Below, piece after piece: positions 17,565 through 26,432 of a stretch of DNA of 64,000 nucleotides. Positions within the stretch are counted from its first letter, which is position 1. Every line of letters starts with the position of its first letter. Position numbers and translations under genes: made by a program. Source of the DNA: an uncultured Oscillospiraceae bacterium. Its GTDB lineage: Bacteria > Bacillota > Clostridia > Oscillospirales > Oscillospiraceae. Location: assembly GCA_934667815.1 (NCBI GenBank), contig CAKUMO010000001.1, positions 62,001 through 126,000 of the forward strand, in the 5' to 3' direction. Below the pieces are notes generated by a model. It was not told where the DNA came from, did no database searches, and was given only the letters and a program-made list of their open reading frames with translations.

Positions 17565-20352
17565 TCAGCCTGCGTCAGCCGGTTCAGTTCGCGCGCCTTC
17601 AACCGTCCAGAGAACCTTCTGGATGGGCTCAGTCTCGGCCACAGGCGTGGGCATGGGCGCGGACTGTGCAACAGGCGCTTCGGACACGGCTGCGTACCAT
17701 TCATAAGGCAGGGAAGCGTATGCGGTACACGCTGCACCTGTTGCTTTGTGTGTGGCATGAATCGCGAAATAATCGTTATCGCCCACATCATCGCCCATGG
17801 TGAACAGGCCGGCTTCATCAATCGTGGTCTTTTCAGTGACTTCGCTACCATATTCGCCGGTGACAGTCCAAGTGAAATCGGCAGCGGGCTGTTCCTCGCC
17901 GGTTTTCTGATTCTTGACGGCAAGCTGCTTCGTCTTCCCCTTTGCAACTTGGGCGCTTTGGGGGGAAATCACGTACAGCGGTGTGAGACGCACGGTCGTG
18001 GAGAACTCGGCGCCGGCCTTGCTTCGTGGCCGTGACCTTGATCTGACGGGTAGATTCCATCGCAGAGACGGTCAGAACGCCGTTTGCATCGATCTTGGTT
18101 TCTGGAGAGTTGCTGCCGGAGATGCTCCAAGTGACCTTGTCGGTCTTGCTGAAATTCTTCACGGTTGCGGTGAACTGCGCGGTTGTACCGGCCTGCACGG
18201 TGCTGCTCTCGGAGCTGACAGAAACATTCAGGCGGTTATTGACATAGACCTCCTCGGAGGTATTGCCCGCATAGTCTTCAAGCCAGACGTAAACGCCGTC
18301 GGCCGCGCTGCCGATGGAAGTAAAAACTGCATGGTCGTTTGTCACGCCAGCACCAACGCCGCGCGTGACCTCGACGGTCTGCCCGCGTTCGCCGTTTGTG
18401 ACGACTTGATAGCGGATGATATGCCAGTCGGTGCTCATCGGCTGCGTCAGGCGGCCGTCGGAGCCGTAAACTCTGCCGTCATAGGGCTTGCAGTACTTGT
18501 CGGGGAGAATGGCGTCCACGGCGGTGGTCACGCCGTTCTTGGTGATGCGCACGGTGACGTGTGCGCCGTCGGCTTCTGCGCCGGTCGGGACGGCCACGGT
18601 GCAGCCGTTCGTGCCGGAGGACTTCCAGGTGCGGGCTTCCTTTTCATAAGCGGTGGTGACGGTGACATCTGCTGCGCCGCCTTCCCACGTCAGAACGAGC
18701 TGACCGTCGGCGGCGTTGTCCACGGTGACGTTCTTCACGGCCTCGCCGTAGTTGTAGGTGGTCAGAGTGCCCTTGCTCTCGGTGCCGTCTGCGGAGACAG
18801 CCTTGATGACGAGCGTGACCTGACCGGCATCCTCATGATAGCCGTCCACGAGGGCGTGGAAATCGAGCGTGTCGCCCGCAGTCGCTTCGCTCTCCTTGGG
18901 GGAGACGGAGACGGACCTGTTGTAGCTGGCTGCCGCTTCCGCGATGGCTTCCTTCACGTTCTTGATGTAGTAGTTTTCGTCGTAAATGCCGCCGAGGAAC
19001 ATCTCGTGGCCGCCGACAAGGACATAGAGGTTGTACTGCTTGACCTTGTCATAGGATTCCTTGTTCCAGGAGACGGTCATTTCACCGTCCTCATAGGCCT
19101 TGACGATCCGGAAGCCGAACGTACCCTCACTGCCGTTGTTGTAGACCTTGCGGTACTTGGAACCGTAGTCAAACTCTGCCTTGAGCTTGGTACCGGTTGT
19201 CTCGAACTACCACTGCCACGTCGGCAGGATGTCCTGAAGGTTGATGTTCGAGCACTCGGAGGAGTTGGACAGTTCGCCGTTCAGCTTGTACTCCAAACCG
19301 TGGGCGGTGTTGAAGTTGGTGTAGAACGTGTCGCCGTGGACGACGGAGCGTTCTGCGATATAGTTGGCAACGCCGTTGAAGTTGCTTGCCTCAATGTCAT
19401 TGGTGGAGCCGCTTAGACCGGCATTGACGTTCGTGGTGCGGTTGTTATCGTTGCCCGTCCGCCACAGACGTTCACGCTCAAAGGCCATCCACTGGTATTC
19501 GTCCAGCTCACGGGAAAATAGGCGGTAGCCGGTTTCGTCGTCATTGCGGATTTGTTTTTCCAGACCGGTCTGCACGAAGTCGGTGCCGAGGGAGGCAATG
19601 GAGCCGTTCATGACGCCGTCCTTCATCATGCGGGAGAAACTGTTGCGCCAGCGGTCGCGTCCGGCCTCAAAGCCGTTGAACGCGGCCTCGTCCTTGTAGA
19701 GCATGACCTCGAAGTTCTGGTAGGCGCGCGGCTGGAACATGCAGCCCAGCGACAGAATGCCGTTCTTGTGCGCGGCGTTGGTGTAGGTCGGATTCGGCAG
19801 GTTTACGAGGCCAAACTCAAAGTTGCGGCGCTTCCATGCGTTGCCGTCGGTGGCGTTGCGCTCGTCCTTGACGTCGTTCAGCTCCTCGGGCGTGCCGACG
19901 GAGGGCATGCCGTGCCAGGAGGCATACTGATCGACGTACTGCCAGAAGTTGAACACATGCGTGCTGAACTCGTTGGTGTAGGCGTCGGAGTTAAAGAAGC
20001 TGTTGCCGTAGTCGCCCGTCAGCGTCAGGTACTGCGCCAGCGGGGCCGGGTTGGGGTTGGCCTGTGTTGCAGTGAACGCGGCGTTGCGGTTCTGCAGCGG
20101 AACCTGCGCACGAAGCATCTCGGCGTAGGGGTCCGTCTCCGGGGACCACTGCATGAGGTCCTCTACACGGTAGCCGTGCAGAGTGGGCTGGTTTTCGCCC
20201 TCCGCCGATTCGCCGACGTAGGGGTAGGTATCGCCCGCAAAGACGGTGCCCATGCTGCCCAGAAGCAGACCGAGCACGAGCGTCAGCGCGAGGAGACCGG
20301 AACCGAGCCGTTTGCCCATGATTTTTTCTTCATTTGGTTTTCCTTTCTCCAT
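17565..20352 (-). pseudogene. Decayed GH85 endo-beta-N-acetylglucosaminidase with Ig-like tail
   Basis: A secreted protein broken into three pieces. The first (20352-19207) has a signal peptide and the start of a GH85 enzyme: WSPETDPYAEM, PLQNRNAAFTATQANPN, FEFGLVNLPNPTYTNAAHKN and the family's conserved end ILPTWQW. There TAG replaces what in relatives is a second Trp (TGG to TAG). The frame then continues without a break through FETTGTKL to 19080 and beyond. The next piece has Ig-like Big2-type domains (GVLTVSAMESTRQIKVTAT). Near 18018-18022 one extra base moves the frame, and the protein resumes as AGAEFSTTVRLTPLYV to 17565. The catalytic Asn-x-Glu segment expected between MLYKDE and FNGFEAGRDRW is missing, which looks like an in-frame deletion. 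A short A-run near 20322 may hide a further start-region lesion, as ATGAAGAAAAAA with a good ribosome site is one base out of frame. Confidence 0.8.
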
Positions 20353-20639
20353 TCAATGTAAAATAACATGGTGGTTTTCCATAAAATCCGGTCGCGGGGC
20401 ATGGATTTTCTAACCATAATTATTTTAACTGATATTTTTCCGGGAAAATAGTATGAAAAGGATACACGGATTCCCCAAAAGGATACTTCGGCTGCCAAAT
20501 TTTTTGTTCGTATTTTGGCCGGTTTGTACAAAAAATACCAAATCAGCCGTTTTTAGTAAAAAATTTCCCGCGCGGCACACACCGCGCAGGAAGATGTAGA
20601 AAAGACACGTTAAAATTCATATAATATAAAAAATTTGCG
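20353..20639. other. A+T-rich intergenic stretch, no gene seen
   Basis: Between the putative RNA and the GH85 pseudogene. A GC-rich hairpin (CCCGCGCGGCACACACCGCGCGGG type, near 20568-20592) is the only clear structure, and no supported open frame is present. Confidence 0.5.
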
Positions 20640-20715
20640 CAAAAAAGAGAGGCAGCCTGTCGTCCTATGGAACCAGGGTTACTCCGAAAACGAAGCTCCC
20701 AACTCAGCCGCCTCC
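20640..20715 (-). ncRNA. Putative 75-nt structured RNA or terminating leader
   Basis: Transcription from the promoter at 20722-20750 would start near 20715 and meet a T6 tract at 20641-20646. The ends pair (GAGGCGGCTG with CAGGCTGCCTC, about 9 bp). The inside holds a small stem-loop CTTCG-TTTT-CGGAG and TAACCCTGGTTCC. CGTTTTCGGAGT is identical to a 12-nt stretch of the pyk leader. The nearest downstream gene on this strand is the GH85 pseudogene, 290 bases away, so it may be a riboswitch-like terminator or a free small RNA. It is not a class I know. Confidence 0.55.
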
Positions 20716-20721
20716 GTATTT

Positions 20722-20750
20722 ATCATAACAAATGAGCAGAGAATTGTCAA
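20722..20750 (-). promoter_or_regulatory. Strong sigma-A promoter of the 75-nt RNA
   Basis: Minus-strand TTGACA (20745-20750), 17-bp spacer, TATGAT (20722-20727). Confidence 0.8.
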
Positions 20751-20790
20751 TAAGAAAATGTCCGCGTGAGCAAATATGTAAGCTGCCCAT

Positions 20791-20826
20791 AAAATTACAA
20801 AATACAAATTTGTATTTTGTAATTTT
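20791..20826. repeat. Perfect 36-bp A+T-rich palindrome
   Basis: AAAATTACAAAATACAAA followed directly by its reverse complement, then GG and a GCGGCG stretch. It resembles the inverted repeat at 1144-1188 (CAAAATTGCAAAAT ... ATTTTGCAATTTTG, also followed by GGCCGCTGCGGCG). It probably terminates the BtpA operon (stop at 20887) and may be a dispersed repeat family. Confidence 0.7.
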
Positions 20827-20886
20827 GGTTTCTGTGCGGCGCTGCCCATCGCTTATTCTTACCGTTCGGTGAGATTTTTACAAAAA

Positions 20887-21657
20887 TCAACCGCGCAGTT
20901 TTGTAGCCATTTCTGCGATTTTTTTACGATCCCACTCGTCTTTGCAGCCGTTCTTGGTCAAGCAACTGCTCACAACCATGCCGTCACAGTGCGCTGCGGC
21001 CTCTAGGAGGTTCTCCATATTCACACCGCCGCCTGCCAGTCGGGGTAGTCCGGGTGCAGAAACAGCAATATCATCTAGAATGCGGCAGGTCTCGTTAAAG
21101 TTTGCTCCCGTGAGCAAAACGGCATCCGCGCCGTATTTTTTTGCCTGCGAAACGGCCAGACGATAGTCACGCTCAGACAGTGGTGCCCCCATGCGGTCAA
21201 GAATGTCTGCACAGACAGAAATATCGCGGTCTACCAGACGACGATAGTGAAATGCTTCGTGTGCGCTTCCCTCGACAAGACCGCCGGGCTTCTGCATTGC
21301 GCCGACAAAGACCTTGCAGCGAATATACTGCATATAGGTCACTGCGGCAATGGTCAATGCGTCACGAGCGCTGTTGCTCTCGATAATTAAGCCTATGGGG
21401 TAATCCGAAAAACGACTCGTCACGCTATAGCCAAGTGCGGCGATGCAAGCCAACGCCTTGCCATCCAAACCCTCACAATGCGGTGTGTTGTCCTGCAGCA
21501 TAACGCTGTCGAAGCCACCTTCGGCATAGGCTTCCACATTTCGCAGAAGCCATGCTTCAAGCTGTCGAAGCTCCTGCTGCGTTCCATAGAGAAAGGGCGG
21601 CATATGGATCGCGCCAAGCAGGAGGGGGCGGTCGGTTTTCCTCTGAAAGCTGAACAT
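20887..21657 (-). CDS. BtpA/SgcQ family TIM-barrel protein
   Basis: A 256-residue protein of the BtpA family (start LLLGAIHMPPFLYG, then GGFDSVMLQDN, and GADAVLLTGANF near the C-terminal half). The family is named for a cyanobacterial photosystem assembly factor, but bacterial members such as SgcQ sit in carbohydrate operons and are annotated as putative nucleosidases. No reaction is established. The ATG at 21657 has GGAGGA upstream and fits the family start; ten residues upstream in frame are not conserved. It is the fourth gene of the SIS-PfkB-LacI-BtpA operon, so it likely acts on the same sugar or nucleoside intermediate. Confidence 0.85.
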   Translation of the reverse strand: MFSFQRKTDRPLLLGAIHMPPFLYGTQQELRQLEAWLLRNVEAYAEGGFDSVMLQDNTPHCEGLDGKALACIAALGYSVTSRFSDYPIGLIIESNSARDALTIAAVTYMQYIRCKVFVGAMQKPGGLVEGSAHEAFHYRRLVDRDISVCADILDRMGAPLSERDYRLAVSQAKKYGADAVLLTGANFNETCRILDDIAVSAPGLPRLAGGGVNMENLLEAAAHCDGMVVSSCLTKNGCKDEWDRKKIAEMATKLRG

Positions 21658-21698
21658 ATTGTTCCTCCGTTCCACATTACCCCTCACCCCGAGAAATT

Positions 21699-22718
21699 CT
21701 AGCTCTTGCGCGGCGGGCAGGTGCTCTCGCGGACGACGAGCTTCGGCTGAAGGATAATGTCTTTTTTGTATTTTTCTTTTGCTTCGATCAATGAAAGCAG
21801 CAGATCTACCGCTTCCTTTGCAATTAGCTCTACCGGCTGATGCACGGTGGTCAGCGGACGGTCGGGAATCTCAGACAGGATGATGTCATCATATCCGACA
21901 ATAGAAATATCTTCCGGAATTCGCAGGCCACGCCGTGTGCAGGCACGGTAAGCACCGATGGCAATCAAGTCGTTGAAAGCAAAAACCGCAGTCACACCTT
22001 TTTCCAAAAGAGAAGGCATTAGTGTTTTTCCGGTGTTGATATTGAAATTGCCGGAGCAAATCAATTCCGGATCAAACTCCATGCCGAACTCTGCAAGTGC
22101 GCGGCGGTAGCCGTCCAAGCGTGCAATCACATTCCCCAAGGTCGGTTCGGCCGTGATGCAGCCAATCTTGCGGTGTCCCAGTTCCAAAAGGTGCTTCGTG
22201 GCGAGATATCCTCCCAGCTCGTGATTGACCGACACGGAGCTTGCGACCTCGTTTTCAATCACTCGGTCGGCCATGACGACCGGAACCTGCGTGCCGCGCA
22301 CGATCTCCTTGAAGCGGGCGGCGTAGTTTTCACTGGATTTGGAGGCGCGGACAAAAATAATCCCGTCTACCCCCTTGCTGATAAAGAGCTTGAGATAATC
22401 CAAATCTTTTTCCGCTGTGCCCATTGAATTTCCGAAAAGCAACGCGTACTGTTGCCGGTCCAGCTCACGCTCGACCAGCTTGGAAAGCTCTGAGAAAAAG
22501 AAATTGCCGATATTTGGAAGAATCAAGCCGACTGTGTGGCTTTTCTTTGTAATAAGTGCAACGGCAATGGGATTTGGCTCATAGCCAAGTTGCTTGGCAG
22601 CCTCAAAAACCCGCGCCCGCGTCTCCTCAGATGCGCGGATTGCCTTGTTGTTCAATATCAGAGAGACCGTTGTTGCGGAAACCTTGGAAAGCTGTGCTAC
22701 ATCCTTGATTGTCGCCAT
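21699..22718 (-). CDS. LacI-family transcriptional regulator of the nucleoside/ureide regulon
   Basis: A regulator of 339 residues: N-terminal helix-turn-helix with hinge helix (ATIKDVAQLSKVSATTVSLILN, then PNPIAVALITKK at about 50-60) and a C-terminal periplasmic-binding-like effector domain (TVGLILPNIGNFFFSELSKL onward). It is encoded between the PfkB and BtpA genes. Four promoters of the neighbouring operons, including the one driving its own, carry a 16-bp palindrome of the size and CG-centred form bound by LacI proteins, placed over the start of transcription. I therefore infer local, autoregulated repression. The inducer is unknown; a nucleoside or sugar phosphate is likely from context. 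Confidence 0.93.
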   Translation of the reverse strand: MATIKDVAQLSKVSATTVSLILNNKAIRASEETRARVFEAAKQLGYEPNPIAVALITKKSHTVGLILPNIGNFFFSELSKLVERELDRQQYALLFGNSMGTAEKDLDYLKLFISKGVDGIIFVRASKSSENYAARFKEIVRGTQVPVVMADRVIENEVASSVSVNHELGGYLATKHLLELGHRKIGCITAEPTLGNVIARLDGYRRALAEFGMEFDPELICSGNFNINTGKTLMPSLLEKGVTAVFAFNDLIAIGAYRACTRRGLRIPEDISIVGYDDIILSEIPDRPLTTVHQPVELIAKEAVDLLLSLIEAKEKYKKDIILQPKLVVRESTCPPRKS

Positions 22719-22798
22719 GATCCTTACTCCTTTTAAGCCAGTGTGTTTTTTTATATTTTACCACAGAGGTTCGGGAGCGTCAAATGTTCCGTTTATTT

Positions 22799-23713
22799 TT
22801 ATTCGACGGAAATCTGTGCGGCAAGGCTGCACAGTTCGTCACGGTTCTGCCCGATCAATCGGAAATAGCTGAAATCCTGAATGCAGCAGCTTGCAACGGC
22901 CGCTGCGTAGCGCGCACTTGTCACAGCATCTCCGTTGGCCAAATAATAGGACAGGAAGCCGCCGTTGAAGCTGTCACCCGCACCCGTTGCGTCTACCACA
23001 TGCATAAGCCGACGGATGCCGACGCGTACCTGCCGTCCCTTATCCAGCTCACATACGAGGCAGCCCTTTGTGGACTGCTTGACGATCAACAGCCGCACGC
23101 CTGCTTTCCGCACACGCTCAATTTGAAGGTCAAGCTGCCCGGCAATATCGGGATATATTTCATCCAGCTCGACCTCGGACGGCATAAAAATATCCGTAAA
23201 GCGTAGGCACTCATGGATGGCCTCGGTGTTTTCCTGTGCAAAATATTCGGAAAGATCTATTGCAACGGGCAACCCCTGCGCGTGCGCCCATTTCGCGTAT
23301 AAAAGCTGGTTGTTTCCAAGCATAGGTGCAAGATACACGCAGCCATAGTCGTGCGGATTGAGTGGAAGGTGTCGCGGCGCCTGTTCAATTGTCGCATCGA
23401 GCCAAGCCTTTGTCTTGTGGGCGAAATTTGTCCGCACAAGGTTTTGGTCATAGCGCATGGACGAACGTCTCTGCCTGCCCAGAATGGGAAGAACATTACT
23501 TGTATCGATATTTGCGTCGTGCATTGTTTGGAAAATGGCTTCCGGAAAATCAGGGCAGCGCACGGCCAGCAGATCGACCGGCGCTCCGTAAATTCCTGCC
23601 GCAAAGGCGGTATACAGCGCTCCGCCGCCCGGGCGTTCATCTGCTTCACGCTCGGCGGTGTAGATATGATCCAGATTTAAATGTCCGACGATTAGAAGTC
23701 TTTGCTGCATCAT
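22799..23713 (-). CDS. PfkB-family sugar or nucleoside kinase
   Basis: A ribokinase-fold enzyme of 304 residues. The N-terminal GHLNLDHIYTAE and the C-terminal anion-hole motif DATGAGDSFNGGF, with the catalytic Asp in the GAGD stretch, mark an active kinase. The family phosphorylates ribose, fructose, nucleosides and pseudouridine; the specificity cannot be fixed here. GAAAGGAA lies before ATG ATG at 23713/23710, so either Met may be used. It lies between the SIS isomerase and the LacI gene in one operon, and its partners suggest a nucleoside-derived sugar. Confidence 0.88.
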   Translation of the reverse strand: MMQQRLLIVGHLNLDHIYTAEREADERPGGGALYTAFAAGIYGAPVDLLAVRCPDFPEAIFQTMHDANIDTSNVLPILGRQRRSSMRYDQNLVRTNFAHKTKAWLDATIEQAPRHLPLNPHDYGCVYLAPMLGNNQLLYAKWAHAQGLPVAIDLSEYFAQENTEAIHECLRFTDIFMPSEVELDEIYPDIAGQLDLQIERVRKAGVRLLIVKQSTKGCLVCELDKGRQVRVGIRRLMHVVDATGAGDSFNGGFLSYYLANGDAVTSARYAAAVASCCIQDFSYFRLIGQNRDELCSLAAQISVE

Positions 23714-23724
23714 TTCAATTCCTT

Positions 23725-24831
23725 TCAGAGCACCATGTCACGGCCGCGCGTCAGAATGCGACTGCAGGTTTTGCGGAAGGGATCGGTATGGTCTCTCGTA
23801 TCGGGATTCAGGCCTTTTTCATAGGAATAATAGTAAGCCAGAAATTGGAAGGGAAGTGCGTACAAGAACGGTGTTGTCCACTCCGGACAGAGGGGCATTC
23901 GCACGGCGTATTTTCCGAGGGCACACAGAGCCTCATCATCACTGAGCACAAAGAGGTCACAGCCGTATTTCCGTAAAACCGTTGCGACCTCGCAGCAGCG
24001 TTCAAAGCCTGCTCCTGTCGGCGCGATCATAAAGACCGGATTGGCACGATCAATGACCCAGAATTCACCGTGGCAAAATTCTTCACACTCCTGCCCGATG
24101 CCGAGTGTGGAGCAGACTTCCATAAATTTTGCAGCGCCGTACTTCGCTGTGCCATAGTTCCCGCCGGCTCCCAAAACAAAGAAGGGTGGGCGGCTGCCGA
24201 TAATGCGCATGTTGCGTGCCGCACTCTTACAGATTTCTTCGGAGGCATTGAGCACCTGCTCAACCTTCTCCAACGTTTGACTCAATTCGGTCAAGCGTTG
24301 CGCTTTCGCGTCCTCATCAAAGCTCGAAAGCGTAATGGCCGCGCGTGCCAGAGCGTACATACTGCCGAGGTAGGTCAGCGTGCCGCAGGTCCATGTCGGT
24401 TCGGTATCAAGATCCAAAAAGACTGGACGCTGCGCCGTCTGAGCCAAGCGACTGTCACGGTTGTTGGTGATGCCGATCACATATGCGCCGCGCTCCTGCG
24501 ATTTTTCCACGCATTCGATAGTACGCACGACGTTTCCTGAAATGGAAATCGCAATGACCGCTGTTTGCTCGTGAACGCGGTGTAGACAGTATTTTGCAAA
24601 ATTCAACGAGGTTGGCATTTCAATTTCGCATTCCGGGCACATGTTCTGAAAGAAATGGCGCACAGATAAGCTGATATAATGAGAATCGCCGCTACCGGTG
24701 ATCATAATATGCCGTATCTTGCGAGATTTCAAATCTTCGCAGCACGCCTGCATGGAGTTTTCCACAGACTGTACGGTTTTTCTTAGGTGGGCTTGTCGCC
24801 GAATTTCGGCCATCATGGGGTGATCACTCAT
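23725..24831 (-). CDS. SIS-domain sugar isomerase/deaminase-like protein
   Basis: A 368-residue protein with two SIS domains in the arrangement of the GlmS isomerase half and AgaS/FrlB proteins. The first sugar-phosphate motif reads HIMITGSGDSHYISL and the isomerase-like segment VIAISISGNVVRTIE; the second domain starts FFVLGAGGNYGTAKYG. Such proteins interconvert aldose/ketose phosphates or deaminate amino-sugar phosphates. It is the first gene of the LacI operon, directly behind a perfect promoter and operator. The partner PfkB kinase probably makes or uses the phosphorylated sugar. Confidence 0.85.
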   Translation of the reverse strand: MSDHPMMAEIRRQAHLRKTVQSVENSMQACCEDLKSRKIRHIMITGSGDSHYISLSVRHFFQNMCPECEIEMPTSLNFAKYCLHRVHEQTAVIAISISGNVVRTIECVEKSQERGAYVIGITNNRDSRLAQTAQRPVFLDLDTEPTWTCGTLTYLGSMYALARAAITLSSFDEDAKAQRLTELSQTLEKVEQVLNASEEICKSAARNMRIIGSRPPFFVLGAGGNYGTAKYGAAKFMEVCSTLGIGQECEEFCHGEFWVIDRANPVFMIAPTGAGFERCCEVATVLRKYGCDLFVLSDDEALCALGKYAVRMPLCPEWTTPFLYALPFQFLAYYYSYEKGLNPDTRDHTDPFRKTCSRILTRGRDMVL

Positions 24832-24866
24832 AATAATATAGATCCTCCTGTTGATTATATAGGAAA

Positions 24867-24882
24867 GATAAAACGTTTATTC
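24867..24882. promoter_or_regulatory. Candidate LacI operator 1 (SIS operon)
   Basis: Plus strand GATAAAACGTTTATTC, an imperfect 16-bp palindrome centred on CG. It covers the predicted transcription start of the minus-strand operon, just after the -10 box, where a repressor would block initiation. It shares the GATAAA-N4-TTTATC pattern with sites at 25087, 37971 and 38167. Confidence 0.7.
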
Positions 24883-24888
24883 ACCCGT

Positions 24889-24917
24889 ATTATAGTGAAT
24901 ATTCATTTCTTTGTCAA
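24889..24917 (-). promoter_or_regulatory. Promoter of the SIS-PfkB-LacI-BtpA operon
   Basis: Minus-strand TTGACA (24912-24917), 17-bp spacer and TATAAT (24889-24894): a consensus promoter, so the operon would be strong when not repressed. Confidence 0.85.
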
Positions 24918-25048
24918 TTATAAAATTATAAAATGTTTACATTTTTTCTTTTTCCGTAAAACCTCACAAGATTTTCGACCTTCACCTGCAGATTAAAATG
25001 AATCTTTTGGGAAAAATACACAAAATTCGTGGAGACTCAAAAAAGTTA

Positions 25049-25077
25049 TTGCATTATTTTTCAAATCATGTTATACT
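25049..25077 (+). promoter_or_regulatory. Promoter of the BMP transporter operon
   Basis: TTGCAT (25049-25054), 17-bp spacer, TATACT (25072-25077). Confidence 0.75.
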
Positions 25078-25086
25078 GGCGACAGT

Positions 25087-25102
25087 GATAAATCGGTTTA
25101 TC
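25087..25102. promoter_or_regulatory. Candidate LacI operator 2 (transporter operon)
   Basis: GATAAATCGGTTTATC, half-sites GATAAATC/GGTTTATC agreeing at 7 of 8 positions. It begins about ten bases after the -10 box, at the start of transcription. It is one of four such sites. Confidence 0.75.
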
Positions 25103-25151
25103 GAAGCCGTTTGTCAGACCAACCATTCACAATTTAGGAGGAAAAAGAAAC

Positions 25152-26336
25152 ATGAAAAAACTGTTTGCAATGCTTCTCGCTCTTGCGATGGTTCTGTGCC
25201 TATTCGCAGGCTGCGCAGGGAATGAGGATCCGGCCCCCTCTGGTGATGCCCCTGTCTCCTCGGATGCTCCGAGCAACGAGCCGAACACGAGTGAACCCGC
25301 GGGCACCGACTTTGACTATTCCAAGCTGAAGATCTGCATTCTCATCCATGGCCTACTGGGCGATAACGGCTACTTTGACTCCGCCGCACAGGGCGGCAAG
25401 CGTATGGAAGAAGAACTGGGCTGTAAGGTTCAGGTTGTCGAAATGGGTAAGGACGCTTCCGTGTATGAAGCCAATCTCGCGGATGCTTCCGAATCTGGCT
25501 ACGATCTGGTCATCATGGGCGGCTTCCGTTACTATGAGATCATCGAAAAAATGGCCGAGCAGTATCCTGACCAAAAGTACATCATGTACGATAATATCGG
25601 CAATTTCACCGACTATAAGAATGACAACGTTTATGCCTATAGCTTCGCCTCCGAACAGGGCTCCTTCCTTGCCGGTGCACTGGCTGCACTGTGTGCAAAA
25701 GACACCGAGAACTTTGAATTCGTTACTGCTGACAGCAAGATCGGCGTACTGTGCTCAGCGGATGAGCCGATGCTCAATAACTTCGTCTGCGGTTATATTC
25801 AGGGCGCTGCCTATGTAAACCCTGATGTGAAGGTTCTCTCTGCCTATATTGGCTCCGGTCAGGATACCGTAAAGGCCAAGGAGCTTGCACTTCAGATGTT
25901 CTCCCAGGGCGCTTCTGTTGTTTACACTCCCGCAGGTCAGACCATCATGTCCATCATTGAGGCAGCCAAGGAGAAGGGCGGATACATTATTGGTTGCGAT
26001 AATGACCAGTACACACTTATCAAGGACACCGATCCGGAAGGAGCTGCACTGACGCTGACCTCTGCGCTCAAGCCCGTCGGCGATACGCTCTTTGACTGTG
26101 TCAAGGCATATGGCGAAGGGAAACTGCCCTTCGGCACCGGCGAAAATCTCGGCCTGAAGGAAGGCGGTTCTACGCTTGCTTATCACGAAAACTACATTAA
26201 GGCGATCCCGCAGGAGATTCGCGACCAACTTGATCAGATCCGGCAGGATATCATCGACGGCAAGATTGAAGTCTGGCGCGCCTCCGACAAGACACCCGAG
26301 GAAGTAACCGAATATCGAAACAGTTTCCTTCCCTGA
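25152..26336 (+). CDS. BMP-family substrate-binding lipoprotein (nucleoside ABC transporter)
   Basis: A lipoprotein of 394 residues: signal peptide and lipobox LFAGC (Cys21), a low-complexity Ser/Pro/Asp linker, then a PnrA/BMP-type binding domain (ILIHGLLGDNGYFDSAAQGG, GSFLAGALAALCA, YTPAGQTIMSIIEAAKE). BMP proteins characterised so far bind purine or other nucleosides, or riboflavin-like compounds. The ribosome site AGGAGG precedes it. It is the first gene of a complete ABC system and the downstream hairpin at 26348-26374 probably raises its level above the membrane parts. Confidence 0.92.
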   Translation: MKKLFAMLLALAMVLCLFAGCAGNEDPAPSGDAPVSSDAPSNEPNTSEPAGTDFDYSKLKICILIHGLLGDNGYFDSAAQGGKRMEEELGCKVQVVEMGKDASVYEANLADASESGYDLVIMGGFRYYEIIEKMAEQYPDQKYIMYDNIGNFTDYKNDNVYAYSFASEQGSFLAGALAALCAKDTENFEFVTADSKIGVLCSADEPMLNNFVCGYIQGAAYVNPDVKVLSAYIGSGQDTVKAKELALQMFSQGASVVYTPAGQTIMSIIEAAKEKGGYIIGCDNDQYTLIKDTDPEGAALTLTSALKPVGDTLFDCVKAYGEGKLPFGTGENLGLKEGGSTLAYHENYIKAIPQEIRDQLDQIRQDIIDGKIEVWRASDKTPEEVTEYRNSFLP

Positions 26337-26347
26337 TGCATAAATTC

Positions 26348-26374
26348 GGGGGTAGCGGCACAGCCGCTACCCCC
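26348..26374 (+). other. Intercistronic stem-loop after the binding-protein gene
   Basis: A perfect 12-bp stem (GGGGGTAGCGGC / GCCGCTACCCCC) with a 3-base loop and no T-tract, between the binding-protein and ATPase genes. It is likely an mRNA-stability or partial-terminator element. Confidence 0.6.
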
Positions 26375-26432
26375 ATCGGACTTTCTATGGTTTCTGACAA
26401 AACGGCTTTATACTAGAATGAGGAGGCTCAAA

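Noticed and set aside
19207-19209. In-frame TAG as a pyrrolysine codon or programmed read-through
   Set aside because: The position corresponds to a conserved Trp (one-base change from TGG), and the same gene has a frameshift and a catalytic deletion, so decay is the simpler reading.
20640-20715. c-di-GMP or other known riboswitch
   Set aside because: The conserved loops of GEMM, SAM, TPP, T-box, M-box and fluoride classes were looked for and not found, so the element was left as unassigned.
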